A DNA stretch of 64,000 nucleotides. It comes from Isoetes taiwanensis (lineage: Eukaryota; Streptophyta; Lycopodiopsida; Isoetales; Isoetaceae). Position 1 is the first letter of the stretch; every line of letters starts with the position of its first letter. Shown here in pieces: positions 34,590 through 45,809 of the stretch. The notes beneath the pieces were generated by a model that ran no database searches, was not told where the DNA came from, and saw nothing but the letters and a program-made list of their open reading frames with translations. The stretch covers positions 188,001-252,000 of the forward strand of contig JAJEKV010000027.1 of assembly GCA_021234155.1 (NCBI GenBank), given 5' to 3'. Both the position numbers and the translations under genes were made by a program.

Positions 34590-34633
34590 TTTGGCATATC
34601 CTAGGGATATGCTAGAATATCCCTAGGATATCT
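34590..34633. repeat. Long hairpin in the KUP-PPR spacer
   Basis: ATATCCTAGGGATAT pairs with ATATCCCTAGGATAT across a GCTAGA loop, just after a second small palindrome GCCCCTAGGGGGGC at about 34,555. The second copy of the segment has the same hairpin at 62,689-62,731 with a 16-bp stem. Confidence 0.7.
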
Positions 34634-34689
34634 TTGGTGATCCGCCTACAAACTTATTCTTCCTCAGAAATTCATGGTCACCGCGTTGT

Positions 34690-35430
34690 GGGTCGGGATG
34701 CTTGAACCGCTAATCGGGAAGACAGACCAAAGCTCAATCTACCATGGGGAACACTCTTGTTGATATGTATGTGAAGTGCGGATGTCCGGGCGGATGCATA
34801 AAAGGTTTTCAACGAACTGGCAAAACTCCGCGATGAGGTGTCTTGGGGTGCAATGATTTCGGGTATGCACACAATGGAGATGCAATTTCAGTTTTTCAAA
34901 GGTATTAAGGACATGGAACAAAAAGAATTCAGCCAAACGAGGTGATATTTGCAAATATTCTTGTGGCATGCGAGCTTGTGTAGGCACGGTGGATGAGGGC
35001 GATCATTTTACAAATCAATGAAAAAGACCATGGCATCATGCCCCGATATCCGACATGATTCTTGTGTACTTGATGCGCTTGGGCGTGCAAGCCCATTTGG
35101 AACGAGGTGGAAATTCTTCTTGAATCGGGTATTCACAATAATGTCGTTGGTGAACATCTTTACTAAATTCATGTCAGCTACATGGTAATGCAAAACTAGC
35201 AAAAATATGTTTTGATGAAATTATCCACTCATATCCTAATTAAAAGGCCGTATGTGCTCATGAAAAATGTTTACGCTAGCACCCATATGATAGACAAACA
35301 TTATGAATGTAGAAGGCTAAACGTTTGCGGGATGAATGCAAGAGCAATCTAGCATAGGATTATTGTGCATATGAGGAAAAGCCGGCACGAGAATTCCACC
35401 CGATTTGACATTCATGAGCATGCCACATCA
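34690..35430 (+). pseudogene. PLS-class PPR protein with E domain, broken (copy 1)
   Basis: Plus-strand frames broken by many small indels show GNTLVDMYVKCGC, then EVSWGAMISG, FANILVACA, GLVDEG, and then E-domain-like KTMASCPDIRHD, NEVEILLESG and LAKICFDEII. The order is that of the last repeats and E domain of plant PLS-class PPR proteins, which guide RNA editing in plastids and mitochondria. No intact frame remains and the N-terminal repeats are absent. Confidence 0.65.
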
Positions 35431-35694
35431 TTGGTGAAGGTAACCACATTAGTTTTGAATATCATCGCTAGGTTGAAATATTTTGGATATATGAATTATA
35501 AGGGGGAGGTTGTTTCCATGGGTTAACATCTGATGATCAAAAGATGAGAAGGCATTCCATCTTTTTATTTTTCACTTCTTTCATGTCTGTCAATATAATT
35601 CACGGGCATGGCAGCCCCTCTCTTGCTGGAAAATCGTGGAGATGACAGGAACGCATTGGTCATTAGTCTCTCACACAACACTATGTGTCACATA

Positions 35695-36179
35695 TCTATT
35701 ATATATATACAATTATATTATGGGTCCTATGGGGGGGTGAAAGTTTGTAGAGATTATTCCTGGCCGTCGATTTTTTGAGGTGTCGCGACAATGGCCCTTG
35801 GATTTGATGGGGGGGCATGCATGGGGCATGGATGGGGCATGCACCCATCCCTGGGCCGTCGATCGGGCACGTGAGAAATCGTGGCCCTTGATTTTAGGCT
35901 TAAGGAAGGTGCAAGGAAATTGTTGGTAAAGATTGATCTCGGACGTCCATCTCTGAGATGGACGGTCCAGACGGTGACACTTCAATCAACCCCAAGCAGC
36001 CCCCTTTATTTGGGGCTTTTGATGTGGCCCGTTAGATCTAGGGATTCAATTGGGGCATTTTATGTAGACCGTCCATCCTTGAAACTAGGCCATTTTCCTT
36101 CAACAAGAAAAAAAAAGGGGCATTTTATAGTTAATGTTTATTAAATACTAGTTATGGTGCCCGGCGTTGCCGGGCCTAG
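35695..36179 (+). mobile_element. Short non-autonomous Helitron
   Basis: The 5' end is TCTATTATATATATAC, preceded by A. The 3' end has a perfect hairpin GCCCGGC-GTT-GCCGGGC (36,159-36,175) followed directly by CTAG and then T. The A|TC...CTAG|T arrangement is the usual Helitron target signature. At 485 bp it has no helicase or replication-initiator frame, so it depends on an autonomous partner. Its first 300 bp recur at 49,078. The distance from hairpin to CTAG is shorter than in many plant Helitrons. Confidence 0.7.
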
Positions 36180-36188
36180 TAACGATTT

Positions 36189-36269
<81 letters not shown>
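36189..36269. repeat. (GATA)n microsatellite
   Basis: About twenty uninterrupted GATA units beginning nine bases after the Helitron end. Confidence 0.95.
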
Positions 36270-37988
36270 TATTTTTACGTCATGCCACATTGGCAGCGTC
36301 CATGAGGACATATGACGGACCCCAGAGACTTGAGCACGAATTTTTGCATTTGAAGATTGTAGGAGCAGTGGAGCACAACATTGACAGGCTTAGCAGTAAT
36401 CGTCTATATAGTGGGGTAGGGTTGCAGAATATAGATGTTAACAATATCAATCGTAAGAATTTGTGTACGCCAAACATGTTGGTCTAAAATGTTGTGTAAT
36501 TTTTATTTGTAGAGCAAAGACCAATTTCTTCGACCATTGAGTATGTACTTAAGGTGAGAAGTAAACTGGAGCATTGAAATTTCACATAATGTTTTGAGTA
36601 GAGACCAATTTATTCAGTGACGCTATAAAAAATATTTCAAGGTGAGAAGTAAACTGGAATATAGATTTTCCACCATCAAATTCATGCACCTAGCATGCTT
36701 ATTGAAACAAAGTTTAGTAGGCATACTCAATCCAAGGAAATCAAAGGGCTCTACAAATACTTTTTCAACTACAAATATAAGAATGCGAAGCTAAATGATC
36801 TGAGATTTGCCACCACCTCGATGGCATATTAAAATTTATTGGCATGAATTTAATGCTTTATTTGAAACTATGTGTTTATTAGCATGTCATTGCCTTACAA
36901 ATTTGAAAATTGCATTGTAGGTTGGAGGGATTGAGGGACATGGTCGGTTTTTGTTTCTAATGATTTTAGGAAAGTCAAATAATTTACATTGACATTTTTA
37001 AAGACGTTATAAGAAAAATGTAATTGAACTCACCCAATTATATACACAACTGGCATCAGCCTTTTATCCCACAAGACCAATAAAAAATGTCCTTGAAATT
37101 TTGAAATGTTATGTAAACACTGGCATCAGCCTTTTATCCCACAGAAACGACCAAAAATGTCCATGAAATTTTTCAATGCATTAGCAACTGACAAAAATAT
37201 CCATGAAATGTTTCAATGCATTAGCAATTGACATTCTGTCTGAAAGTGCAGAGGATATAAATTGGTTACGATACCGAAATTCAAACGTTGTGCCTCATGA
37301 CGTACAAATGCCTAGTTTATTCTAGCTTCATGCATTTTAAAGCAGCCACCATATTTCAGAGCATGTACTAATTGATCACGCTAAGGATATTCTGTGAACT
37401 GACTATGCGATGCATGTCATATGAATGTTGCTTATTGCCATATGCAAGCTTGTAGAAGGATCATATGAGCCATTTTCTAGAGTATTTTAGCTTAAGGTTT
37501 TAATTTGAGCTTGATAGGTTCTATGTTCCAACCAGATCAGAAAATCCAAGCACTTAAGTGTGCATTTACTTGTATCATGCTTAGTTGTCTCTTGCTTCAT
37601 ATTTGTTGATAAACAATGGCATTCAAGTCATTGGTGGGCAGAAAAAGGTTCATGTATATTTTTGCGTTTGTTCCATCATTTCATAATTAGACAGCGCCAC
37701 ATGCAATTCGCAAGTGCAATGACCAGATCATAAGATGCTTTAAGAGTTCAGTTTTTAAAAAGTGTTGGTGGTGTTGAAGCTATTAGGATACACTCTGCAT
37801 GCCTTATTTTTTAGAAGAAAGAATGCTGCAGGTTTGAAGGGTTTGGGATGCCTAAATGAATTGCCATGCCTAACAACAATATACAAATCCTTTGTTAGGT
37901 AGATAATAAAGAAATGTATCGACTTGAATCTACATGCAGAGATAATAACAATTAAGGGAGATTATAGACTAATGCAAAACCCTCTTAC
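36270..37988. other. No gene seen; short tandem repeats
   Basis: AT-rich. Imperfect tandem units containing ACTGGCATCAGCCTTTTATC occur at about 37,052 and 37,120, followed by two ATGAAATTTTTCAATGCATTAG units to 37,225. No coding signal. Confidence 0.4.
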
Positions 37989-40635
37989 CTTGACTGGAAG
38001 TTTCTGAACTCCAGTAGATTGAGCTGAAGAGAGGTTGCCAGAATGAGAAAGCACCTGTAGAAACTTATAAACTTTTAAACTAATAACGCTGAATAAAATC
38101 AAGGCCCTTGGCAAAGTGGCTCAAGCATAAGGTATAACCTGCTGTAAATGAAAAGAAAAAAATGAAGTCTTATCTTTATATCTTTCATTATTCCAAGGAT
38201 GTAATCAAAATATTCAACTGCAAAGACCTGGAACTTTATAGAAATTACCATCTAGAAGAAATATACAGAATGTCCTCTAGTTGAAGCCCATAAACCAAGT
38301 AATTGGCTCTTGAATCATGTATGCATCCATTCCTCCAACCTAGCTATAATCTTAAATAAGATATGGAGTCTTGATACAGAGTCTTATGCTGATGTCATGG
38401 AGTAGATAATCACTTTAACGTACATTTGCCTCAGCATGTTGGTACATTTCTAATGGTTGTGGCGGATGCAAAATGGGAATTGACCAATGTATCTCACCAT
38501 AGATAGATGCAAAGCTCAGGGCAACTTAAAAACTTCAGGATATAATTATCCCTAACAATTTGTAGTAGAGATTGCATGATCTGAAAACTTTCTGGAAATT
38601 ACCATGTAGAAAAAAATCACAGAATGTCCATTAACAGAAAACCAGATACTAAATAGCTTTCTTTATTGCTAAAGCTAAATCATGCATGCATCCATTCCTC
38701 CTGCTTAGGTATGACTTTGACTAAGATACAAACTTCCATACTGATCTAAAGAAACGCTACCAATTTGCAGTAAAGATTGTTAGATCTGCAACTTTTCTGG
38801 ACATTACCATCTAAAGAAATTTGCAGAATGTCTAATACCAGGTAGCCAGAACATAACTATCCCTTAAAGGGGCTATCAATGTGTAGTAGAGATCGTAGGG
38901 TCTACAACTTTTATGAGCATCTAAAGGAAATTTACAGAACGTCCATTAGCTGAAGCCCAGCTACCAAGTAGCCTGCTCTATTGCTAGAGCTGAGTCATGG
39001 ACGCCTCCACCGCCTGCTTACATGTCATGACCTTAATTAAGATATTAAGTTTTGTACTAATCCCACATAATATACATTCCCCTCAGTATGTTGCCACATT
39101 ATGGAGGCTTATGGCAAGTGTGGACTACTTTATTCCAAAGGGGGGTACCCTTGCTACAAAACCTATCAAACTGTACCTTGCCGCACATATCTGTGAAGCA
39201 ACCTTTACAATATATGTATTCTCAGACAGAACAGATACAAAGATTCTAATTCATACGACTCAAGATGCAACTGATTTGGTGACTGCTCACGCTTCCAACA
39301 ATTGAGTGGGAATAGGCCTCTATTTCTATTTCAATCAACTAATTGGCAGCCGTCCTACTTTACCAAACCCCATCCATCACCATCTCATTATGATTAGAAA
39401 TAAACAGTGAGCCCTTGAGAAAAATATTATGCAAAGCAATTTTAAGAAATTATTTTGTATATACCAGTATAGAAACCAGAAAAAATGTTACTGCACTCTT
39501 GAGCACTATGCTTAGTTCAGGGCTTCACTGTTATGGCCAAGGCCCTTTCCCGAAGACATGTCAAGCTAACTTGAAGCATGTGGCCCTCTTCAGAAGAGTG
39601 TTCGAACTGTACATCATGTTAAAACCTGCATATTCTGAGCTCATAGACAACATCACATCTCAAGTCCAAGAAACAGTTAAAAAGGGAAAAATGTATCTTT
39701 GGATAAGCCATTTGGTATCAAGTCTCCATCAATTCTGAGTCCCTTCATAGATTAAAGCATATAATTGATGAATCAACCTACTTTATGCCTTCTTATACAT
39801 AGCTCAAGACATATGCAATCAAATTTCAAACCACACAGTTAAGGCAGTGCTCCAGTGTGGACTTCTGGTACATACATGTTAACAAATCATGATGAACATG
39901 TTCTACTTACAGAGGTTAAGCGCTGAAGCACCCATTGGACTGATATGCACTGGTGAAAAATGTGAGTTGCGGTCATGCTCTTAGCAATTTGCCAAACGCC
40001 AAGGTTCAAGCTGTGCTGATTCAATGTCACAAAACTTTTATTGAAGCCCTGGTTATCTGAGCAGACCGGATATTCAAAAGAAAGACCATTTTTTCTCTCT
40101 TCTAAGTTGGCATCGTAATGTCCTACTAAGCTCCAGATTGAGATGCTGCTTGAAATGTCAGTTTGCAACAACAAATAAAGCAAAAGCATCCACTGAAGGT
40201 GAACACAAAAAAAATAGAAAAGAGATTCATGATTGTTGCTTGCATTAGAAAAAATTCATAAAACTTGCTTGCATGTTGTCGTTAGAGACAAAGACCCCAG
40301 ACTACTGTATCTCAGTTGCAAGGCACATGCGGTAAGGGTTCACTTTTTGGAAAATCGGGAATTTGTTCCGGCGCCCAAACTCCAAAAGACCTTTAGAAAC
40401 TAACTTAAAAAAAAATTCAGAAACGGTTTTTCTCCAAACCAGGAAAACCCAAATTTACAATATTGATATTCTAAATCATGCAGTACCTTACTCCACATCA
40501 TATATCTCACATAATCCATGATCAGAGATCCAACATCCACCATCTCCTGTTTGTTCTTGTGGGTTGTTCTTTTACCAAGATGAAGGTGTAGAACTGCAGG
40601 CACATGTGGTACTTTAGGCACTCCAAAATCACAGT
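37989..40635 (-). CDS. Unidentified multi-exon gene (three exons seen)
   Basis: Three minus-strand exons have good splice borders. At 40,487-40,635 a TGTGCAG acceptor opens CDFGVPKVPHVPAVLHLHLG and the exon ends MMWSK|GTACTG. At 39,911 to about 40,148 the frame reads ISIWSLVGHYDANLEERKNG, then SFEYPVCSDNQGFNKSF and VWQIAKSMTATHIFHQC, ending at the strong donor GTAAGTAG. At 37,989-38,054 a CTACAG acceptor opens VLSHSGNLSSAQSTGVQKLP and the exon ends at GTAAGAGG. I do not recognise the protein and cannot prove that the exons belong to one gene. The even codon use and full splice sites make this one of the more gene-like places in the window. Confidence 0.45.
38213..39060. repeat. Degenerate tandem array, about four units
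   Basis: Units share AATTACCATCTAGAAGAAAT, ACAGAATGTCC, a CTGAAGCCCAG-type block, CATGCATCCATTCCTCC and a GACTTTGACTAAGATA-type end. They begin at about 38,213, 38,555, 38,756 and 38,876, with unequal lengths of 120-340 bp. The array sits in what would be an intron of the minus-strand gene. Confidence 0.65.
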
Positions 40636-40659
40636 CTGCACATAATAATTTCATAACAG

Positions 40660-42500
40660 AAATGTGTTATATGGGTCCCACTCCAGCATCCAGAAATGAA
40701 ATTTCACCTCTGAATGTCTGAGTTGTCAAAATGCACAACAGCTTAATCCTGAATTTATGTTAACTAAAATAGGAGCACTGATCCCAACAAAGATGCCAGC
40801 TTCAAAGGTGTACAATGGTTTTTCATTCATTCCACCAAGCATAGTGCATAGGCATGTAGTCATATCCTCTCCATCATTTCTGACAAACTGGATTACATGA
40901 AAATGTAAAATTATTTCTCTAAGTACTTAAATACAAATGCAACATAAAATATGCAAAGCAAAGGCTATAAACAAATATGCATCAAATAGTGAATTTTTGT
41001 ATGTTTTAGATTGGAAATACAATAGAAGGCACAGTGGATTGCATGTAGTTGTGCGTGCCAGGTTTTGAGCTGCATTGGATATGTATACTTGATTGAGTTT
41101 TATATGAAAAGGATTCATGCCCTTCAAAGTACACCTTGGACTTGCAACCTTTTTTCTGTAGGACTTGGAAAAGGAATGTCACAATAATGATAAGGATAAT
41201 GCTTTGATGCACGAATAGTGGAGAGTTGGTTAGCAGTGTGTCGTAGGTGTTTCAATCAGGCTGCTCGCAACTTTACACAGATCATAATATTCTAGTATAT
41301 AAAATGACTTCTTATTCTAATATATAAAAACACCTTGAGCCTTACCAAAGAAAACTCTCAAACAGGTTCAAACAAAAGGTCAATATTGCTAACTGCAAAT
41401 ATAACTCTCAACATATATAAACATGGACACTATGCATGAGGAGCATATCTTACTCACCTCTCTAGCAAAAGTTGTTTATGCAATTGCACAACAATTTAGA
41501 AGAAGCCACACTTGAAGAAGACCTTGCTGCCGAAGACCTTGCTGCACAGAGGACATCATATCAGATCCGAGCTCACTTCTTGTTTTATCATGTATGAGTA
41601 TGTAGAAAAAGACCATGAAGATCACTTAATCTATATAAATTAGCAACCCAGGTGTACTCAAATGCAAAGCAAGCTCACGTCATACAATTTTTTTAGAGAA
41701 TTGCTCCTACCTAACCAAGCTAAAATAGATCAAAACAAAGAATGCAAGGGCTAAGCTCCAAATTTGAGAGATGCAAATAACCATACGATGTCTTATGGCT
41801 ATGCTATGAAGTAAAATTATGTACTAAACACTCATCTGTAATGGAATTCTATGCTTCACCTAAGTAGCTTGATAATCTCTAGCCCATAAACCTTTCTGGA
41901 TTCTAACAATGCGCACTGCACGAACTGTAGAAATTATGGACATGAATAAACGTATGACCATAAGCAAATGCGTGTCTTACATTTATATGGCGCTTCCAAC
42001 TGGCTACAAAAAATCTGGGTGCTGCTTCTTGCTACGGACAGTAGCTAATGCTTGCAAAATTAAAAGTCCAATCTAAAATATCATTCATTTGATTAGATCA
42101 AAACATGCACGATGGCAATGAACCTCAGAACATAAGACCATAAACAATTTAAGAAACAAAGGTAATCACCTCAAAATCTCATAGTTATGAAAGTCGACAG
42201 AATTCCGAGCCACCAAAAGTAGAGGCTACAAACTCCAAGGACGTTGGCCAATTAGGTTATTGCGTTGAACAGAGTAGTCTCCGAGCACAACTGTGGCACC
42301 CCAACCCGTCTTCCATGCCGCACGACCTTGGCATAATTGTGGCAGATGCATACAGAAATTGAAAGGGCAGAATCGCTATGCTGAAGCTTGGGAAGGGAAA
42401 ATTTAAAATCAAAATTGAAATCGTGCCTAATAAAATTTTCCAATTTTTGGATTATCGGTTTTTTTTCCCGGCCGGCCAAAAGCCCAAAACCTTAGAGAAA
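40660..42500. other. No gene identified
   Basis: AT-rich with only short frames on both strands. A few acceptor-like tracts suggest introns, but no exon could be defined. Confidence 0.35.
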
Positions 42501-42742
42501 TCACCTAAAAATAAATCCAAAAAGGTTTTTCTCCAGATTGGAAAATTCCAAATTAAAAAGATTGATTGGATGCTTATTAAATATTCGGGCTGGGATGTTG
42601 CAGCAAAAATTAATGGTACTCTTTTGAACCATAGCGGAGGCTTCAAAAACTTCTGCCATTTTTTTTTTCCCCTTCTGGCGATGGCAATGGCGGAGTCCAC
42701 GAACTGTTGAATCCAGTGAACAAACATGGGATGTTTGTGTCG

Positions 42743-43123
42743 CTACAACATCCCCAGCATGCCGGAATGCAGAAAGCGCTTTGCATGGCATCTTTGGTTA
42801 TAAAATTTTTGGAGTTTCATGGTTCCATTAAAGGAGGGCTGCATGGCATCGCTTCCTCCTATGACCCAGATCTCTTTTCCATGAATAACAGTTGCTGTAT
42901 GGTAAGCACGGGGTGCAAATGGGGCATGGCGTTGTAGCTGCTTCCACTGTTCTGTTTGTGTATCGAAGGCCCAAAGATCATTGAAAAATTTGTTGCCATT
43001 CCGGCCACCCAAAAATTCGTTGCCATTCCAGCTCGAAGTGGGGAGAGTAATTCTTTGACATTGAGAGCTAACTTGCAAGGGCTGTAAGTGAAAATGATTT
43101 GCTGCTACTAACTCGGCAACCAC
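42743..43123 (-). pseudogene. Kelch-repeat protein fragment
   Basis: The minus-strand frame contains FLGGRNGNKFFNDLWAFDTQ, then TEQWKQLQ, PRAYHTATVIHGKEIWVIGG. This is one complete kelch blade and the start of the next: Gly-Gly, the N-DLWAFD strand, a conserved Trp, then PR-YHTAT and a second Gly-Gly. Kelch blades form beta-propellers used for protein binding. Only one to two blades are present, whereas propellers need at least five, so it is a fragment. The rest of the frame is not kelch-like. Confidence 0.55.
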
Positions 43124-43129
43124 TTCATG

Positions 43130-45580
43130 GATTATCGCAAGTCAAAACCTTCACATCATTGCCAAGGTATTTGAGCTCGGCGATTCGATGTTTAGATTTA
43201 TTTTGGTCCAAAGCTATCACCTTCTTAACTACTGGGGCAATGCTTCTATGTTTGCAGGTTGAGCGCAGGGAGAAAGAAAACAAGAGCAGAGCGACAATTA
43301 AATGTTTATAGAAATTAAAGGCTTGGTACTGCACATTTATTGCTTCTTCACTCTCCAATGGCGGTGCTAGACTGGGTTTGGGATATTCAGGAACCGCGCA
43401 TTCAAAATGGAAGGACTATTTTGGCTGTGGATTTGATCGCATCCCCCTTCAGCTGGCTCAAACTCTAGCTCAGCTCGGCGTGGCTTCTGGTCGTTATTTG
43501 TGGAATTGAGAAAGCAGGCTGTCTTCATGTGCCGCTGTGAGAAAAATGCCTTTGATCCCCATTAAGATAGGTGATTTTGTGCTGGATATGGGAGGTCGGA
43601 AGTTTTCTGATGGAATTTTGGTGGTCAGTGCAGGTGCAGTTCAGAAAGGGGTATCGTAGAGAGTAGCAAAAAGAAAATGTGTTCAGACATGCCTTCTGGC
43701 TGTGCTTTCCGACCTGCAGAAGTTCAATCGACCCCTGCTTCATCAGCAGAGCTAAGGCAAATATCTCATTGAGCACCTGCATCTGCATGTAAACTATTGC
43801 CATCTGCATCTGCACCTTCGATTTCTCCTTCTAAGCAGCTACTCTGCTATTGCTGTAGTATTTCTAGCTAATCTTTTCAAGAAAATATCCAGTATACAGG
43901 TCTGTTGGAGTAGTAAAAATTCCCTGTTTTGGCTTGAGAAATCTGAAAGCTATATGCTGTTTTTGAAGAAACTATGAAGTCCAACGGCTACTAAAGTCCA
44001 ACGACTATACATGTATTCCAGATGCTACTAAAGGCATGTCTGCAACTTCTACAAAACCAGCAACAGATAGTCATGTACGTATCCACTTGCACAGCCTTAC
44101 AGATTGATGCTTCTAGTTAATCATGCAATGTCTCATACACTTCCTATTATTCAGCATATTTCAGGTAGGAAAAGATCTGTTAACTGTCGGATGGTTTTTC
44201 TGCTGGACATAAGGCATTTACATGCCCATTTCATAAATGTACTGTGTATTGTGAAGAAAAGTGGTTGTATTTGTGTCTCCTAGTCCAAACTCGGCAGGGC
44301 CTGTATTTTGTTGGCCCAACGAAAGCTCCTGTTGCTCGGATCATGCGACACTTTGTTAACAATATAGCAGGTAAAGCTTCTTCTTCTGGTGACATTCCCT
44401 TGCCATTTTTGATACAGCACGTCATGAAGATGTGTGCACACGGTAACCCATAATATTTTTTGATAGCTCATCATGCTCTATGCAGGTTCCATCGTGTCTC
44501 ACCTGTCATAGTTGCTTGCTTATATTTCATATACGATATGTAGGTTCTTCAACCAATGGTATGTTGCTGCACCGAATATGAAGCTGGTGGATTAGGACGG
44601 TTCCTTTATGAAACATTGAAGATGGTATACCATTGGAATGTTTGCATTTACAGCATGAATCCATGTTCTCTTGGCATTTTGCACTCATTCTGCTTCATGG
44701 GATGGCCACAATCTATGTTTATGTTGATTGCATCTGGAGGAATTTGATTAGTTTGCATCTAGTTTTGCAAGTTCATGCTTTATACTTTTATCAGTTCATA
44801 CTTCTATACTTTGCGCATGCTTATCTTTTATTCCTAATCTTTTTTTTTGCAGAGGAAGGCATCAATATATGAACAGGGACGTCGTAACATGCCTGGATTT
44901 CCAATTCTTTACCGTGTCGAAACATAAATGGATAGACGATTTTTTTCCCCATGCAGACGAAGGTTAATATAGTTTTTTGTTCTTTGTATTCTTTGTTTTC
45001 TAAATGTATGGTAAATTGCTTTGTCTAACTTGGCAATGTTTTACGGATATCCAAGATGCGAAGAAGATGTAAGTTGGCCAGAATCATTTGCCGCAGTTTG
45101 TGCATCATCTGGTCTGGCAGGCAATTGCTTCCACTTCTTTTTCAAGGTATATATCGCCGGATCCGCCCCCATTTCCTTGATTGGTTGCATTATTTGTATC
45201 CCTTTTTATCGATTGATCAAGAGTGATTTAATGCCTATATATGTCGATTGATCAGAACTGGTTAAGGAATTAAACGCCAACTTATTTTAGAAGCATTGAC
45301 CCATCACAATGAATAGCTCAGAAGTTTTAAGACCATGGATGTGATGGCTCAGAAGCAAGCATATCTCCCACGGGGTTAATAATCTTAGCTTGTTTTTTAT
45401 ATAATTCTGGATTTATTCCACCATCTATCCTTTCACTGAGTTTGTTTTCTGTTGTGTAAGAAAACCCCAATCTGCCCTGACGAATTTAGGGAATTTACTC
45501 TGCACCTGCAACTTTTATCTTCCTCGGTCCAGCCTAGCCCATTCAGAAGGAGCCCATAAGTGCAAAAAATGTTGTACCCC
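43130..45580. other. No gene identified
   Basis: Several short plus-strand frames lie here, for example 44,244-44,453 (GLYFVGPTKAPVARIM) and a piece at about 44,854 after a TTTTTTTGCAG acceptor (KASIYEQGRRNMPGFP). They look exon-like but match nothing I recognise. Confidence 0.3.
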
Positions 45581-45587
45581 TTCTAGT

Positions 45588-45713
45588 CCATTACCGAGAT
45601 ATGGTGATCATTTGCAGAGGTTGCTTTATAGCTTTGGTCCCGCTGCTGGTCCATTACCGAGATATGGTGATCATTTGCAGAGGTTGCTTTATAGCTTTGG
45701 TCCCGCTGCTGCT
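45588..45713 (+). repeat. 63-bp exact tandem duplication, in frame
   Basis: Two copies of a 63-bp unit starting CCATTACCGAGATATGGTG. The length is 21 codons, so the plus-strand frame repeats LPRYGDHLQRLLYSFGPAA. Flanking coding sequence is not identified. Confidence 0.8.
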
Positions 45714-45809
45714 CTTTCTGTCGTGGTTGCCCCAGAACACTTGCAAGTGTGTGTGCATAACAATGCTATAGGTGGATTGTTTGATATGACTGTTTACACT
45801 TCCTGAACA

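Larger units (their letters stand above)
33224..35462 (+). repeat. Duplicated KUP-PPR segment, copy 1
   Basis: Nearly identical to 61,347-63,557 over 2.2 kb. The match begins at TACATTTGCTTCATTG and ends at AGTTTTGAATAT, with unrelated flanks. Differences are mainly 1-4 base changes near CG, CAG or CTG. The segment carries KUP transporter 3' exons and a broken PPR gene. It starts 80 bp after the palindrome. Confidence 0.9.

Noticed and set aside
36189-36269. (GATA)n run as a regulatory array
   Set aside because: A simple microsatellite next to a Helitron end. No conserved flanks.
44244-44453. VGPTKA peptide as the ABCG transporter motif near 52 kb
   Set aside because: The residues after it do not follow the transporter sequence, so the short match is probably chance.
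45612-45806. In-frame 21-residue repeat protein
   Set aside because: The exact 63-bp duplication is recent and the surrounding frame has no other coding support.
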